Below, piece after piece: positions 12,348 to 22,650 of a stretch of 64,000 bases of DNA. Source of the DNA: Gibbula magus. Its lineage: Eukaryota > Mollusca > Gastropoda > Trochida > Trochidae. The notes beneath the pieces are model-generated. The model worked only from the letters and a program-made list of their open reading frames with translations, was not told the origin of the DNA and did not search any database. The DNA is taken from the NCBI GenBank assembly GCA_936450465.1, contig OW388297.1:53932989-53996988 (forward strand), read 5' to 3'. How positions within the stretch are numbered: the first letter of the stretch is position 1; each line of letters begins with the position of its first letter. The translations under genes and the position numbers were made by a program.

Positions 12348-12354
12348 TATATAT
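12348..12354 (-). promoter_or_regulatory. TATA box of the C1q gene
   Basis: ATATATA followed by GGGC on the minus strand, 47 nt upstream of the exon 1 ATG. This fits a conventional core promoter with a leader of roughly 15-20 nt. Inferred from position and sequence only. Confidence 0.5.
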
Positions 12355-12844
12355 GTGACCTTAGGTTGAAGATAATGCTATCTTATTTGCTGTGTCTCGA
12401 ATAAATTCCATGTCTTTATTCTTATTTGTATTTTTTAAAGATATTATATTTTCTCAGACTATTTGTTTTATAAAGATATCAATTTAATACTCAATGAATT
12501 CATTTGGTATGCAAATAACCATGGTATGTAACCTTTTTTTAAACATATATTTATTATACCTCTATTAACTTTGTAAGAATTCCAGTGGTCACTACACACC
12601 ACGTGATCGAAAAATATATACATATATATAAATATATGTACACTGACCCCCGATTCCAGTGATGAGGTCAATTTTGTGACAGAAATTTCTGTCACTGATC
12701 TGAGATATTGACTCGTCAGGTGATTTGTGTAACGTGACTGTTTGTTTTGACGTTTTTTATGCAAGATGGGATAATATTTTCGATTTACCAGTTTCCTGTA
12801 TGTGTGTAGTTATCTGAAGAAAAATTAATTTCGGTATAATAAAA

Positions 12845-12983
12845 CACTTAATTACTCGGACCTGACTCCCACGGCGGTATGACCTGACCTTGACCTGCGG
12901 TCTCGGTCAGGTCAGACCGCCTCGAGAGTCAGGACTCGAGTCCTTGTATTTCACATAATGACCTCACCATGAGTAATTAAGTG
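12845..12983. repeat. Palindromic element, 139 bp
   Basis: CACTTAATTACTC at the left is mirrored by GAGTAATTAAGTG at the right. A second, GC-rich inner pair, ACCTGACTCCCACGGCGGT against ACCGCCTCGAGAGTCAGG, with GACCTGACC/GGTCAGGTC, forms the core. The GC-rich core is out of character with the AT-rich surroundings. It is probably a fold-back MITE. Confidence 0.75.
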
Positions 12984-13351
12984 TATAGTGTGTACTTGGC
13001 TTAGTAAGTGAAGTCATTTGATGTGCAAATAATATTAATTTATTAAATTAATTTGGAAATATCAGTTTGCGTTCAGAATTCAGTTTATAATATTTCGCTT
13101 TACATTTATTTAAAAAAAAGAAATAATTCATATGGTTTTTATTCAACGATTTTAATATTGATTTGGCAGATACGCAGTATGCTTATATTTCGTTCATATT
13201 TTTTTTTCGCAAATTGTGCGAAAATTAAATCTCAGCTAAATATAATTATGTTACAGTAATTTGCAGTTTTTAGAATGGATTCTTTTTTTACTGAAGTTCT
13301 TTTTGTTTGTAGAACTAGAGAGAAAACATTCATCTGTATAGACTGGAGGTT

Positions 13352-13488
13352 CAGTCTGATTAAAATCGACGGTTGTCCGTGGAATAAAAATTGCAAAGGA
13401 GAGGAATCTACAGTACCTGTTCGTATCAGGTAGATGCATAATTTTGCAAATTTTATTCCTCGAAACAAGGTCGATTTTAATCAGACTG
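13352..13488. mobile_element. Small MITE with 8-9 bp target duplication
   Basis: Terminal inverted repeats CAGTCTGATTAAAATCGAC (left) and the reverse complement of GTCGATTTTAATCAGACTG (right) enclose 137 bp. The flanks CTGGAGGTT and CTAGAGGTT match at 8 of 9 positions, suggesting a hAT- or Mutator-like TSD. One arm also matches 11616-11731, which is a solo or truncated copy of the same family. Confidence 0.75.
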
Positions 13489-13559
13489 CTAGAGGTTGTT
13501 CTATGATAAAACAACTCAACCCAAGGCTAAGACGTCTCCTGAATGGCCCATCGGCCTAA

Positions 13560-13775
13560 AAGCATGGCATGTTGTCCGGCGTCTATCCATCCATCGGTCA
13601 GCCCATCCGTCCGTCTGTAAACATTTAACTTTTCGACTTCTTTTCCAGAACCAGTGACTCTAGAAAGCTAAAAAGTTGTGTACCGACTCCTTGGCCAATG
13701 GGAATTCTATAGTGCTGATTTGGTGACCCTGTGACCTCAAATGTGGGTAATAGGTGTCATGACCTCTTTTTCTTG
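13560..13775 (+). repeat. Copy of the 28.7-31.6 kb tandem-repeat family
   Basis: A run of CCATCCATCGG and CCGTCCGTCTG is followed by a block ending GGTGACCCTGTGACCTCAAATGTGGG. This is the same phrase set (gaccctgtgacc, ttggccaatggg) seen repeatedly at 28.7-31.6 kb. It lies immediately upstream of receptor copy 1 and may be the insertion that replaced that copy's 5' half. Confidence 0.55.
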
Positions 13776-13856
13776 TTAGCAATGTGTTACTTGTGATTGT
13801 TTAGATGTTAGATAATAAATGAGTGAAGTTAGCTACAGAGCTACAGCGCCCATGGC

Positions 13857-14374
13857 TTTATTTTTGGTTCTGTATATAATTGTTCCCGTTGTTGTCATCT
13901 CCTTCTTCAACATGGCCGTGTTTGCTGTTCCAGCAGATTCAGGGGAAAAACTTTCTTTTGGAATAACTGTCTTTCTGTCTCAGTCAGTGTTCATCACATA
14001 CGTCAGCAGTCAGATGCCACGGTCCTCTGATCCTCTCTCCATTCTGAGCATGTACCTTACCTTCGTGTTGCTGACAAGTGCTCTGGTCGTCTTGATCACC
14101 ATCTGGATACTCAAGATCCATCACACCTCTGAGGAAACCATTCCATTATGCCTACGGGTAGACAATATATATACGAACCACGAGGATCAAGGCGATGTCC
14201 CGATCGAAAGATATTATTCCAACAGACAAGGGCATCACATTGAATGATCTGAGGAGAGAATTTGATTATATTTGTCTTCGAGTGTTCATGCTAATAATGG
14301 TCATTACAACATCAGCCTTTGTTATCAATTATGCAGTCAAGGACAGAGGATACATCTACAAATATATGTAGAAG
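13857..14374 (+). pseudogene. Cys-loop receptor copy 1: 5'-truncated, frameshifted
   Basis: This copy matches only the membrane half of the receptors at 32.5 and 62.1 kb. M1 (IIVPVVVISFFNMAVF), M2 (SGEKLSFGITVFLSQSVF) and M3 are intact in one frame. The frame is then lost in the M3-M4 loop after SEETIPLCLR, and the M4 region (ITLNDLRREFDYICLRVF, then VITTSAFVINYAVKDRG) is read one frame away, ending at a TAG. The signal peptide, the whole ligand-binding domain and the Cys-loop are absent. Homology begins abruptly at about 13857, next to a dispersed repeat. A 142-codon open frame from 13819 crosses the break but ends in unrelated sequence after M3. It could only be a channel fragment, so I call it a pseudogene. 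Confidence 0.85.
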
Positions 14375-14442
14375 GTGGCTTACAAGATGTCTAATTTATT
14401 GGGATATGTTTGTAACCATGAAGCCATTCATTCATTTCAGTA

Positions 14443-14496
14443 ATGGTGATTACAACTGCAGTCTTTACGACCAAATATGCTGTATGGATAAACTAG
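14443..14496 (+). pseudogene. Second M4 relic after receptor copy 1
   Basis: MVITTAVFTTKYAVWIN and a stop codon repeat the end of M4 about 70 bp beyond this copy's own M4 terminus. They are preceded by TTCATTTCAG. Equivalent second M4 segments follow copies 3 and 4, so the duplication predates the tandem spread. Confidence 0.7.
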
Positions 14497-14499
14497 ATT

Positions 14500-15229
14500 C
14501 TTGGATTTTATGTATGTCTAACATCACTCATAAATGCTATGTGTTTTATGTCTGAACATGTACTTCCTTTTTAATGCTGTTTTTACATAAATGCACCTGC
14601 TTTAGATTTTATTATACTGAAACCGATGGCCGGAAACCATTCAAAGTTATAGAGATTAAACATAATGTTATATTTATAACAACTCCATTTAAATTAAATT
14701 GTTACTGTGATATGACAACCGGTTCCATAGATACTGGTATGTCCTAATGAGGAAACATTGGCAGGAGGGTTCACAAACTGGCCGACCGTTGTTAGAACTG
14801 CAACATTTTCATTTGAATGAGGTTACTCTCGTTGTTGCATATTTGATTCTTTGTTTATTGTTGTCAGATGAATATGGTTGGAATTTGAGTAAGGCCTTGT
14901 GTACATTTACAAGTTATTTGATGTGGATATGTACGATGAAGTGAAAGGAGCACTTCGGCAAGTTTTTTTTACCTTTTTCACTCTTAACTGTTCTTAAACG
15001 TTAAGAACATATCTAACCTATTGGTAACAAATTTTAAAAAAGAAGAAAAAAACTTTATATTTTAAATCCGTTTTTTTGTGTCAAGTGTAGTGGTACACAA
15101 TAACATTAATATGTGTTAAATATATTTTTGACAATGAATTCGTTCTTCTGTCCTTGTTTCTGTGCCCCAATCCAGGTTCATACATCGGCACTTAGTTTTT
15201 CATGTTATTACAGAGATATATATTCTTCT
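14500..15229. other. 3' flank of receptor copy 1
   Basis: A short phrase, AAACATTGGCAGGAGGG (about 14752), is shared with the 3' flanks of copies 3 and 4 (57.25 and 63.95 kb), showing that the duplicated unit included more than 0.4 kb of downstream DNA. Otherwise no gene is seen. Confidence 0.55.
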
Positions 15230-15500
15230 GTGCAGAATATGTCAAACTGATATCCCTCTTTTAATACAATTCCGCGTTACCGTTTTCAATGCCTTCACAA
15301 CCAAGCCGCATCTTATCTCACTGACTTGATAACTGTCTACACACCAGCCAGAAATCTTCGATCCAAGACTTACTTAATTTACCCACTTTCCGACTCTCAT
15401 CATTTTGTAAACTATCCTTTTGTTCATGCAGCCCCAAGACTATGGAATCCATTACCACTGCACATTAAAGACTCTGATTCTATACTAGATGAGTGTTTGC
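15230..15500 (+). pseudogene. LINE ORF2 C-terminal fragment
   Basis: The reading ASYLTDLITVYTPARNLRSK, then HAAPRLWNPLPLHIKDSDS, is the conserved tail of jockey/CR1-type reverse transcriptases (usual form LRS...AAPxLWNxLPxxIR). The catalytic part is absent and the frame degenerates on both sides. It is on the same strand as the scrap in the C1q intron and of the same general type, but it is not a sequence copy of it. Confidence 0.75.
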
Positions 15501-15704
15501 GGGACACCGCAAAAGCAGAGCAGCTCCGAAACTTTGGGTCTCGCCTTTCCCTGTTTCACGTTTTCCTCAGCATAAATAAAATGGGAATTTTTTTTGACAA
15601 TTTTTTTTTCATTATTCAAGTTATTCTAACAAGTTGAATCATCACTGGGGTCATTTTCACAAGTTTGTTCTTAAAACCTATTTCTGATTTAAAATTGGAT
15701 CAAA

Positions 15705-16440
15705 GGATTAACATGGCCTTAACCAATATCTCATGACCTTGACCTTTGACCTTCATGGCCTTAACCAATATCTCATGACCTTGACCTTTGACCTTCAAGG
15801 TCACACCATCAATGATTACTTTTCATTGTGTATAAGAATCATGCAATGACTCAAAGTGTTATCATGTTTACACGGATTATTGTAGTGATTTAAGAACGCA
15901 TGACCTTGACCTTTGACCTTGAATGGGAACATGTCAAAATCATTCACCAGATTTAAAAGAAAGAAGCTATGTATATGAGGTGTTAATACCTTCTTGGAAA
16001 AAAGTTTTTTTAGAGATTTCAGAACTGGTCACCATGACCATATCTCGTGACCTTGACGTTTGATCTTCAAGGTCACACAGTCAATGATCCCTTTTCATTG
16101 TGTATAACAATCATGTAATGATTCAAAGTGTTAATAGTTAAAATAAGGCATGTTCGCAACTGCATGCTTAAGTTATGACCTCGATGTGACCTTGACCTTG
16201 ACAGATTTTAGCGAAAACGTTTTCAAATCTCAGTCTTTCTCCATAGTTGATTTACAAGGATTTGTTTTAGCGATTTCAGAACTCGTGACCTTGACCTTTG
16301 ACCTTGAATATGAACATGTCAATAAAATTCCCCAAGGGCATAAGTAAGAAGTTATGTATATGAGTTCTCAAAACCTTCTAGGAAAAAAGTTATAGTGAAT
16401 AGAAAACGTGGCGGCGGCGGCGGCGGCGGCGGCGGAAACT
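15705..16440 (+). repeat. Repeat block with TGACCTTTGACCT motifs and a GGC run
   Basis: Five instances of TGACCTTGACCTTTGACCTT or close variants occur at about 15735, 15776, 15901, 16049 and 16285. The first two belong to a tandem duplication of about 42-48 bp that includes CATGGCCTTAACCAATATCT. Each contains AGGTCAAAGGTCA on the minus strand, a perfect DR1 arrangement of nuclear-receptor half-sites. The block ends in a GGC trinucleotide run at 16409-16435. Repeats with this wording are probably part of a dispersed element. Confidence 0.75.
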
Positions 16441-16499
16441 GCACAAAAACTGATAGCAGCTACGACTGAGTCGAAGCTGCTAACATACTTTTAAAATAC

Positions 16500-17074
16500 A
16501 ACTGAAGACATATTTTTTCTCTACTGTTCATAACTGACTCGCTCCATGTTCCCATGCACTTTGAGCATACACCAGTGTGTGAATAATATCACTTTATAAA
16601 TGTCCATTATTATTATTTAAACTAATAATAATAATTATTTTATTATATTGTTAATAATTTAACATTGAAGTTATTTCAGAGACCAATATTACAAAACAAC
16701 ATTTGCAAATAACTTCTGTTAAAATAAGACTGGCCAGTCAGTCCAGTTCAGTTTCCTTAATCACGAGAAGAATCAACACATTTCAATTGACATTAATTTT
16801 GTTATGCAACGACTTTGAGATAAAATAAAAAAAGGTCTTACTATTTTGCACATTGACTTAGAAATAAATAGAAAAAGGTGTACCCCTTTAACTTTCTTAA
16901 GTTAAATGTATGTATCATCCTCACATACATGCGTAAGTTTATGTAAATATCGTAATCATATGCTAGGAAAATAGAGCCATGGACTCTGTAGCTCATCAGG
17001 AATTCATTGATTTATTATCTTATGTTGAATATCTAAGTTATCTCAAAAGATACATTGTTGACAAGCAAATTATA
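16500..17074. other. No gene recognised
   Basis: AT-rich sequence with TTA/ATT-rich microsatellite-like stretches and no coding signal. Confidence 0.5.
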
Positions 17075-17810
17075 CGAGGGGCGTTCAATAAGTGTTGCAA
17101 CTTCACTTGAAAACCAACTCGCGTAGTCAATTTTTTACTTTTATTTTTCAATATAGTTACCCTTCACCTCAATACACTTATTCCATTTCTCTTTAAGACT
17201 TTTGATGCCGCTTTTGTAGAAGTCTTCCGTTTGCCCCCCCTAACCACGCCTCTGTGGCAGCTTTGACGTCTTCGTCATCCCGGAAGTGCCTTCCACGTAG
17301 GGCGGATTTCAGGTTTCTGAACAGGAAGTAGTCACTGGGGGCTAGGTCTGGGCTGTAGGGTGGGTGGTTAAGCTGTTCGAATCCACAATCATGTATAGCG
17401 GCCTGTGCAACTCTTGACTTGTGGACTGGAGCGTTGTCATGCAAAATCAGAACACCACATGTCAACATTCCATGGCGTTTCTGTCGAATTGTCATTCGCA
17501 ATTCTTGCATTAGGTTGGCATAATATTGACCATTCATTGTAGTTTTGGTTGGCAAGTAATCAATTAATAATATGCCTTTTGCATCCCAAATGATTGTCGC
17601 CATAACCTTGCCAGCTGATGGTTGAGTGCGAAACTTCAGGGGAGGCGGTGAACTCGGGTGCTTCCATTCCTTGGATTCCAGTTTAGTTTCCGGGTCCCAG
17701 TGGTGGATCAAGGTTTCGTCACCTGTCACCAGACGAGACAAAAACCTGGCTTCATCCGCATTAAACCGATCCAGGAGCTCCATGCAACTTTCGGTTCAGT
17801 TTCTTGTTGC
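17075..17810 (-). mobile_element. 5'-truncated mariner element
   Basis: The end nearest 17075 has a mariner-type terminal repeat (CGAGGGGCGTTCAATAAGT) directly preceded by TA, the mariner target. The other terminus and the N-terminal third of the transposase are missing, so the copy is truncated near 17810. Confidence 0.8.
17141..17783 (-). pseudogene. Mariner transposase (DD34D), truncated and frameshifted
   Basis: The catalytic half is intact: first Asp in LVTGDETLI, second in LILHDNAPVHKSRV, third in YSPDLAPSDYFLF, with 34 residues between the second and third, the classical mariner DD34D. The N-terminal DNA-binding helix-turn-helix domains are missing. Near the C-terminus the frame shifts at a run of seven C (17234-17240); one base fewer would continue EDFYKSGIKS to a stop at 17141. 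The protein would normally be about 345 residues. It is non-functional as it stands but retains enough for family assignment. Confidence 0.9.
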
Positions 17811-17909
17811 AATTGAAATGCCGATATTGGACTTGCTTCTTTGGGGACAAGTTAAGTTTTCTCGAGTTCAGATTCAACCTCCTATGTATCTGATAACACA
17901 TATGTAAGG

Positions 17910-18493
17910 ATGCAGGTACAGACATGTTTCAACAGTGAGTATCGACAAACCTTTGGCCTAGGAAAAAAGCCCTCATATCAGAATCATGCAAATATTTCTT
18001 GCACTGGTCACACTTTTAAGAGACCATCTGCGTATGGCACAACAACGAAAATTGAGATTCTAGCCGGGGTGAAGTTTCATCAAACCATGGATTCGGCAAA
18101 TTCTACTGAAGATGTCGAGGTGTTCACAATTGTTACCAACCAAGATTCATCTGTAGATGTTAAGGATCCTATCACTGCTAATCAAGGTATCACACATGCA
18201 GTGGAAAGTCATCAAATTCAAAAACTAAGCAAAGGAAGGTTGGATCTCATAGAAAACTCCTGAGCAACAAATGGACTAACCCTTGAAAGGGAACATCCTG
18301 ACAAGGATATGCAGAGGGGAAGCTCACAAGCAGCAATCATTCATATTAAACCTGTGCACGGACAACTTCAATTTGGTTTTCCAATACAAGTAAATCCGGA
18401 GAAATCTCAAAAACCAAAAGCAGTACAACCAGAGAGACCTAACAAAGAGGACCGGAATTAAAAACTTAATTTGAGATTTAAACATCACTGGGA
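17910..18493 (+). other. Unassigned open frame upstream of the chromodomain relic
   Basis: A 117-codon open frame (17910-18263) and further short frames show no domain I recognise. Position and strand suggest they may belong to the same degenerate element as the chromodomain piece that follows, but this is inference only. Confidence 0.3.
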
Positions 18494-18604
18494 TCCAAGC
18501 TGATTAAAAAGAAAAGACATTGCCTGGTGAAATGGATGGGATATCCAGAGGCTGCAGCTTCTTGGGAAATCTTGCCTAAAGACATTGTGGAGATCCAGCC
18601 TTGA
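18494..18604 (+). pseudogene. Chromodomain relic of a retroelement or Polinton integrase
   Basis: One frame reads KKKRHCLVKWMGYPEAAASW then EILPKDIVEIQP and a stop. This is the chromodomain core (usual form YLVKWKGYP...SWEP...I) found at the C-terminus of Ty3/gypsy and some Polinton integrases. No integrase catalytic motif is readable upstream. A host chromodomain gene is less likely because the piece ends immediately after the domain and lacks flanking coding sequence. Confidence 0.5.
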
Positions 18605-21600
18605 AGTCTCCACAATCCTAATATTTAATTAAACTTAATTAAGATATAAGATAAAAAAGAGCAGAGCTCACATACCCTTCAGTAGGTCAGGGTATAACAA
18701 TAGAAACATGGGAACCCAAATGATGTTTACAAAATAGCAGCAAGATATCCACGAATATGTGGAGCATCTGATTTATCCAGTCAGAAACAAACATGTCCCT
18801 CCTGTCCCTGTGCCAAAAACAGAACCGCCAACTCTTCCTTTGTAGTAACATTGTTTCATGTACATCCTCCTTGGCATCTAGCTACCTAGGTCTGCCTGTA
18901 GCCTCATCAGTGATAAAACAATTAATGGTATTTTCGTGACGTCAATGACACAGCTAATGTTCCACAATACATAATTTATCATGGTGAGAAGATCAAATCA
19001 AAATAGGGAAACAATACTTAATAAGGAATACATATCAACAAAAATAGAAAAAAGTTCTCTCGAGGACTCTTAACCATATTTTTGAGCAAGTTCAAAAGCC
19101 AATAATTTTTGTATACCCCTCAACCCGTCAGTCCGTCCAAAGACCAGTGCTGATTCTAGGAATTTAAAAAAGGGGGCCCAATGCCCCATCACATTTCAAA
19201 ATAGGGGGCCTCCACTAACTTACAGGGGGTAAATGAAAACAAAAAAGAAATTGTAAAGATTACCTTTACTTTCTGTCACTAGTGTACAACACCTATGTTT
19301 CCATGCATTTCCATGTAATGTATTAATGGTGGTACAGTCTCCTTTCCTCCTTCTCTTTCAATTTCTGGACGGCTCTGGAGAAGTCATGGTCATTTACAGA
19401 CCCACCCTCACACTTGATGGTCATTAAAGTGTTGAGATGTTTCTCTTGTAGCATGTTTCTCTTTGTTGTTTTGATTGCATTCTGGCAACTAAAACCTCGT
19501 TCACAGTCTGCTGTCTGATATGGCATGATGAGACATAGTTTGGCAAGTTTTGTCAAGTTGGGCAACACATCCTTGTGGAAATTCACTATTAATGTCCATA
19601 GTTGTTTCAGATTATCCCTTGGGTAAAGTTGATCCATGACAAGTTGTTTGGCAAGTTGCCACTCCTCAAGACACTTTACACCATCAATCAATGGTGGACT
19701 AACACTTTCTCCTGACCTTGCCTCATTTCCATAGTGATTGATAAGGATTTCCATTTCTGGTTTCCCATAGTTTTCTTTGTCTGGAACGAAAGATAAAGGT
19801 CTCATCCCCAAGATGTGAAATGCTGAGGCGACTGTGACTGCTTCACTGGGAAACCTCTCTGATATGTTCTTGTTCAAGTTGTCACAAAATGTTACCCTTA
19901 CTTCAACAAATTCTTTGAAAGTTTTCTTGAAATTCTCTTTGAAATGGAGAGCATGTCCTTTGAGTGAAGCACTGCAGACCTTTTCAGTGTCACCATCCTT
20001 GCTCTTCTTCATTGCCTTCTTCATTTTTGTTTGGACTTCTTCTTGATAATGGGATGTGCCCTTCTTAGCCAATTTTATCCTGTTCTTCACACCATCAAGT
20101 GCAGGCTTAACTGCCGCTATGTCAATATCTTGTTTCTGGAGCACCATAGACATCTGAGCTTATGACGGTAGAATGTCCATTAGCAGATGAAAAATGGAAA
20201 CAAACTTAAGATCTGTCAACTTTTCTGTGTAGGATTTGGCTGTTTTGTCCTCATGGGATTTGAAGTAGGTTACAAGGGAGTTCCATGATCTGTTTACAGC
20301 ATTAACTGCATCATAAAATGCTATCCATCGTATCTGATGACACTCTTTTATCTTGACCTGAGGGTCGTCCAGAATTTTCTGAATGGCTTCTAACTCACAC
20401 TTTCTATTTCCTGACTTGCTTCCACCAAAGTAATAGTAAAGATCACTCAGTGTTTTTTCAAAATCTTTCATGAGAGTGATGTTATTGCTTGCCTGTGATG
20501 TAGCCAGGTTAAACCTGTGTGCCATACAGTGTATCCCGATACAGTGTGGACTTTCATCTTTAACTCGTCTTGCTACTCCATGGTGCTTGCCCACCATGAC
20601 CAATGCTCCATCTGACCCAAAACCTGTACACTTGTCTATATTCAGACCTTCATCTTGAAGACAGTTTTTCAAAGCACTGAATAGAACAGAGGCATCAGAC
20701 TTGGGGTTGTCAATTGTAATGTCCTTTAAGAAGTATGTCTTTGGTACAACTATCCTGATATATACCACCATTTGCTTACATACAGCAACATCTGTGCTTT
20801 CATCAACCAGAACTGAAAACATATCAGCATTCTTGATATCAGTGACTACACTTTCATGAATGTCCTCAGCAACACATTCTTGAAACTCTTCCCCAGCTGA
20901 CCTGGACATGTATGTTGCATTTTGTCCTGCTGATGAAAGTTTTTTCAGAGCTTCACATCCTTGTTGGATTTGAAGGTTGATTAAACTGGTGTATTTGTTT
21001 ATAGGAATGTCCTCCTTTGCCATCCAAAACACAGTGGTCATTGCTGCTACAGCTTTTGCATCTTTACAGCGTCGCCTGACTGCCTCCTGTTCTGCCTAAA
21101 AGAAAGCTTAAATTACAAGTAAATAATGCGTCTCAGATTGTGTTTTTTATAATTGCTTGAATGACTATAATAGTTATTATATTTTGATAGTTTGTTAACT
21201 GGAGGTATCCCAGAAAATAATTAAAATAAATTAAAATAAATAAAATAATGTGTCAGTAAATAAATATGTTATTGTCACTGGACTGGTGTAAGTTAGAAAT
21301 AATAATTATGGTTTGCATTAATCAAAATTTAAATATCATTTGAAATTAAATTATTTAAGGGCCAATGCAATGACAGACGTGTATCTAGAAATAAATTATT
21401 TAAGAAACATCAAGAATACGTTTTAGGTATCTTAGAAGTTTACTAACATGCATAACGTGTATGAACTTACGTTATCTTCTACTATTATAATGATTTTTAA
21501 GAATACATAATACTGAAAGCTTTTTAAAAAATAATTGCTAAGACCTTAAATAAATGCCTATTCCTGATATGTTTTGATCAAAGTTACACTGTTTGTTTCT

Positions 21601-22650
21601 GATATGCAGTGATAATGTCAATGTTTGAAGGTATAGTTACTTCTAATATTATATCAATAACACTACAGCGAAGCCTGCAAAGTCTGTGAGCTTGTTGCAG
21701 TTATAAATAGATTAACCATATACGGAATTTCCCGGAAAATTTTGACAGATTCTGATCACGTGTTATTCCTTACAAGGTAGAATTACCCTACATGCATCAG
21801 TCGGGATTTTCCGCAATAGCTAGTCCGCATAGTTACGGTAACTTCGGGAATCTCCGTAGGTAAACAAAATGGCAGCCGCAAAGTGATCCGATTGTCGGGA
21901 AATACGATTTTGATTAATTTGTGAATGAAAATTCAAATGGCATTTCAAAATGATAACAAAATATCCATCAATTCACGATTATTATACGAATCAATTTCGA
22001 TTTGACAGTCATATACAGTCAAAATGTCTAAAATGCAATTAAAACTTTGCTATCCACTGATCGACTTTTACTCGTTCAACACAAGGCAAGCGTGCTACGT
22101 TATTGAAGGTTAAAAATAGGATATAGGCCTAGGTAACCTTAAGTTTTCAAACGTAAACAGAGCATTATTTTTGGTCAGACTTCCCTTTCTTGTTATTAAA
22201 AATTCTGATTCAATATACTAGACTTAATTTGACAAAAACAAAAATAATGAAAATTGGCAATATTTTTTTTAATTTTCACATAATAAATTTATAATATGAT
22301 GCGTCCATAAAATATTTGAAAATATTCGTTCGTTGGTAATCGATTTAATCTGTCTATTAGATTGATTATTCTCCTATATTGAGCTTGGCAAATATTCATA
22401 TAATATACCAACCTGTGCATAGTGTTTCTGCAAACTCTCTGCCCGTATTGCATCCACATGGTCAGTTGATTTCACGTGACGTTTTAAAGTACTTGTCCTG
22501 TAATTCATGCATCCTTCAGTAAAAGTGTTCTGCTTCTTGTGTTTCATGCAAATTGAACAAGACATTCCCTTTTCTCCCTTTTGTAACCAATGCCATGTGT
22601 TTGACCAAGAGTTTTGAAAATTTTTAGTTTTTTTCTTTATAGTTGCATTG

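Noticed and set aside
13819..14247. Copy 1 as a functional short membrane protein
   Set aside because: It starts in non-homologous repeat DNA, lacks the ligand-binding domain and M4 in frame, and lies in a frameshifted copy.
17626..17907. Plus-strand 93-codon frame
   Set aside because: It is antisense to the mariner transposase catalytic region.
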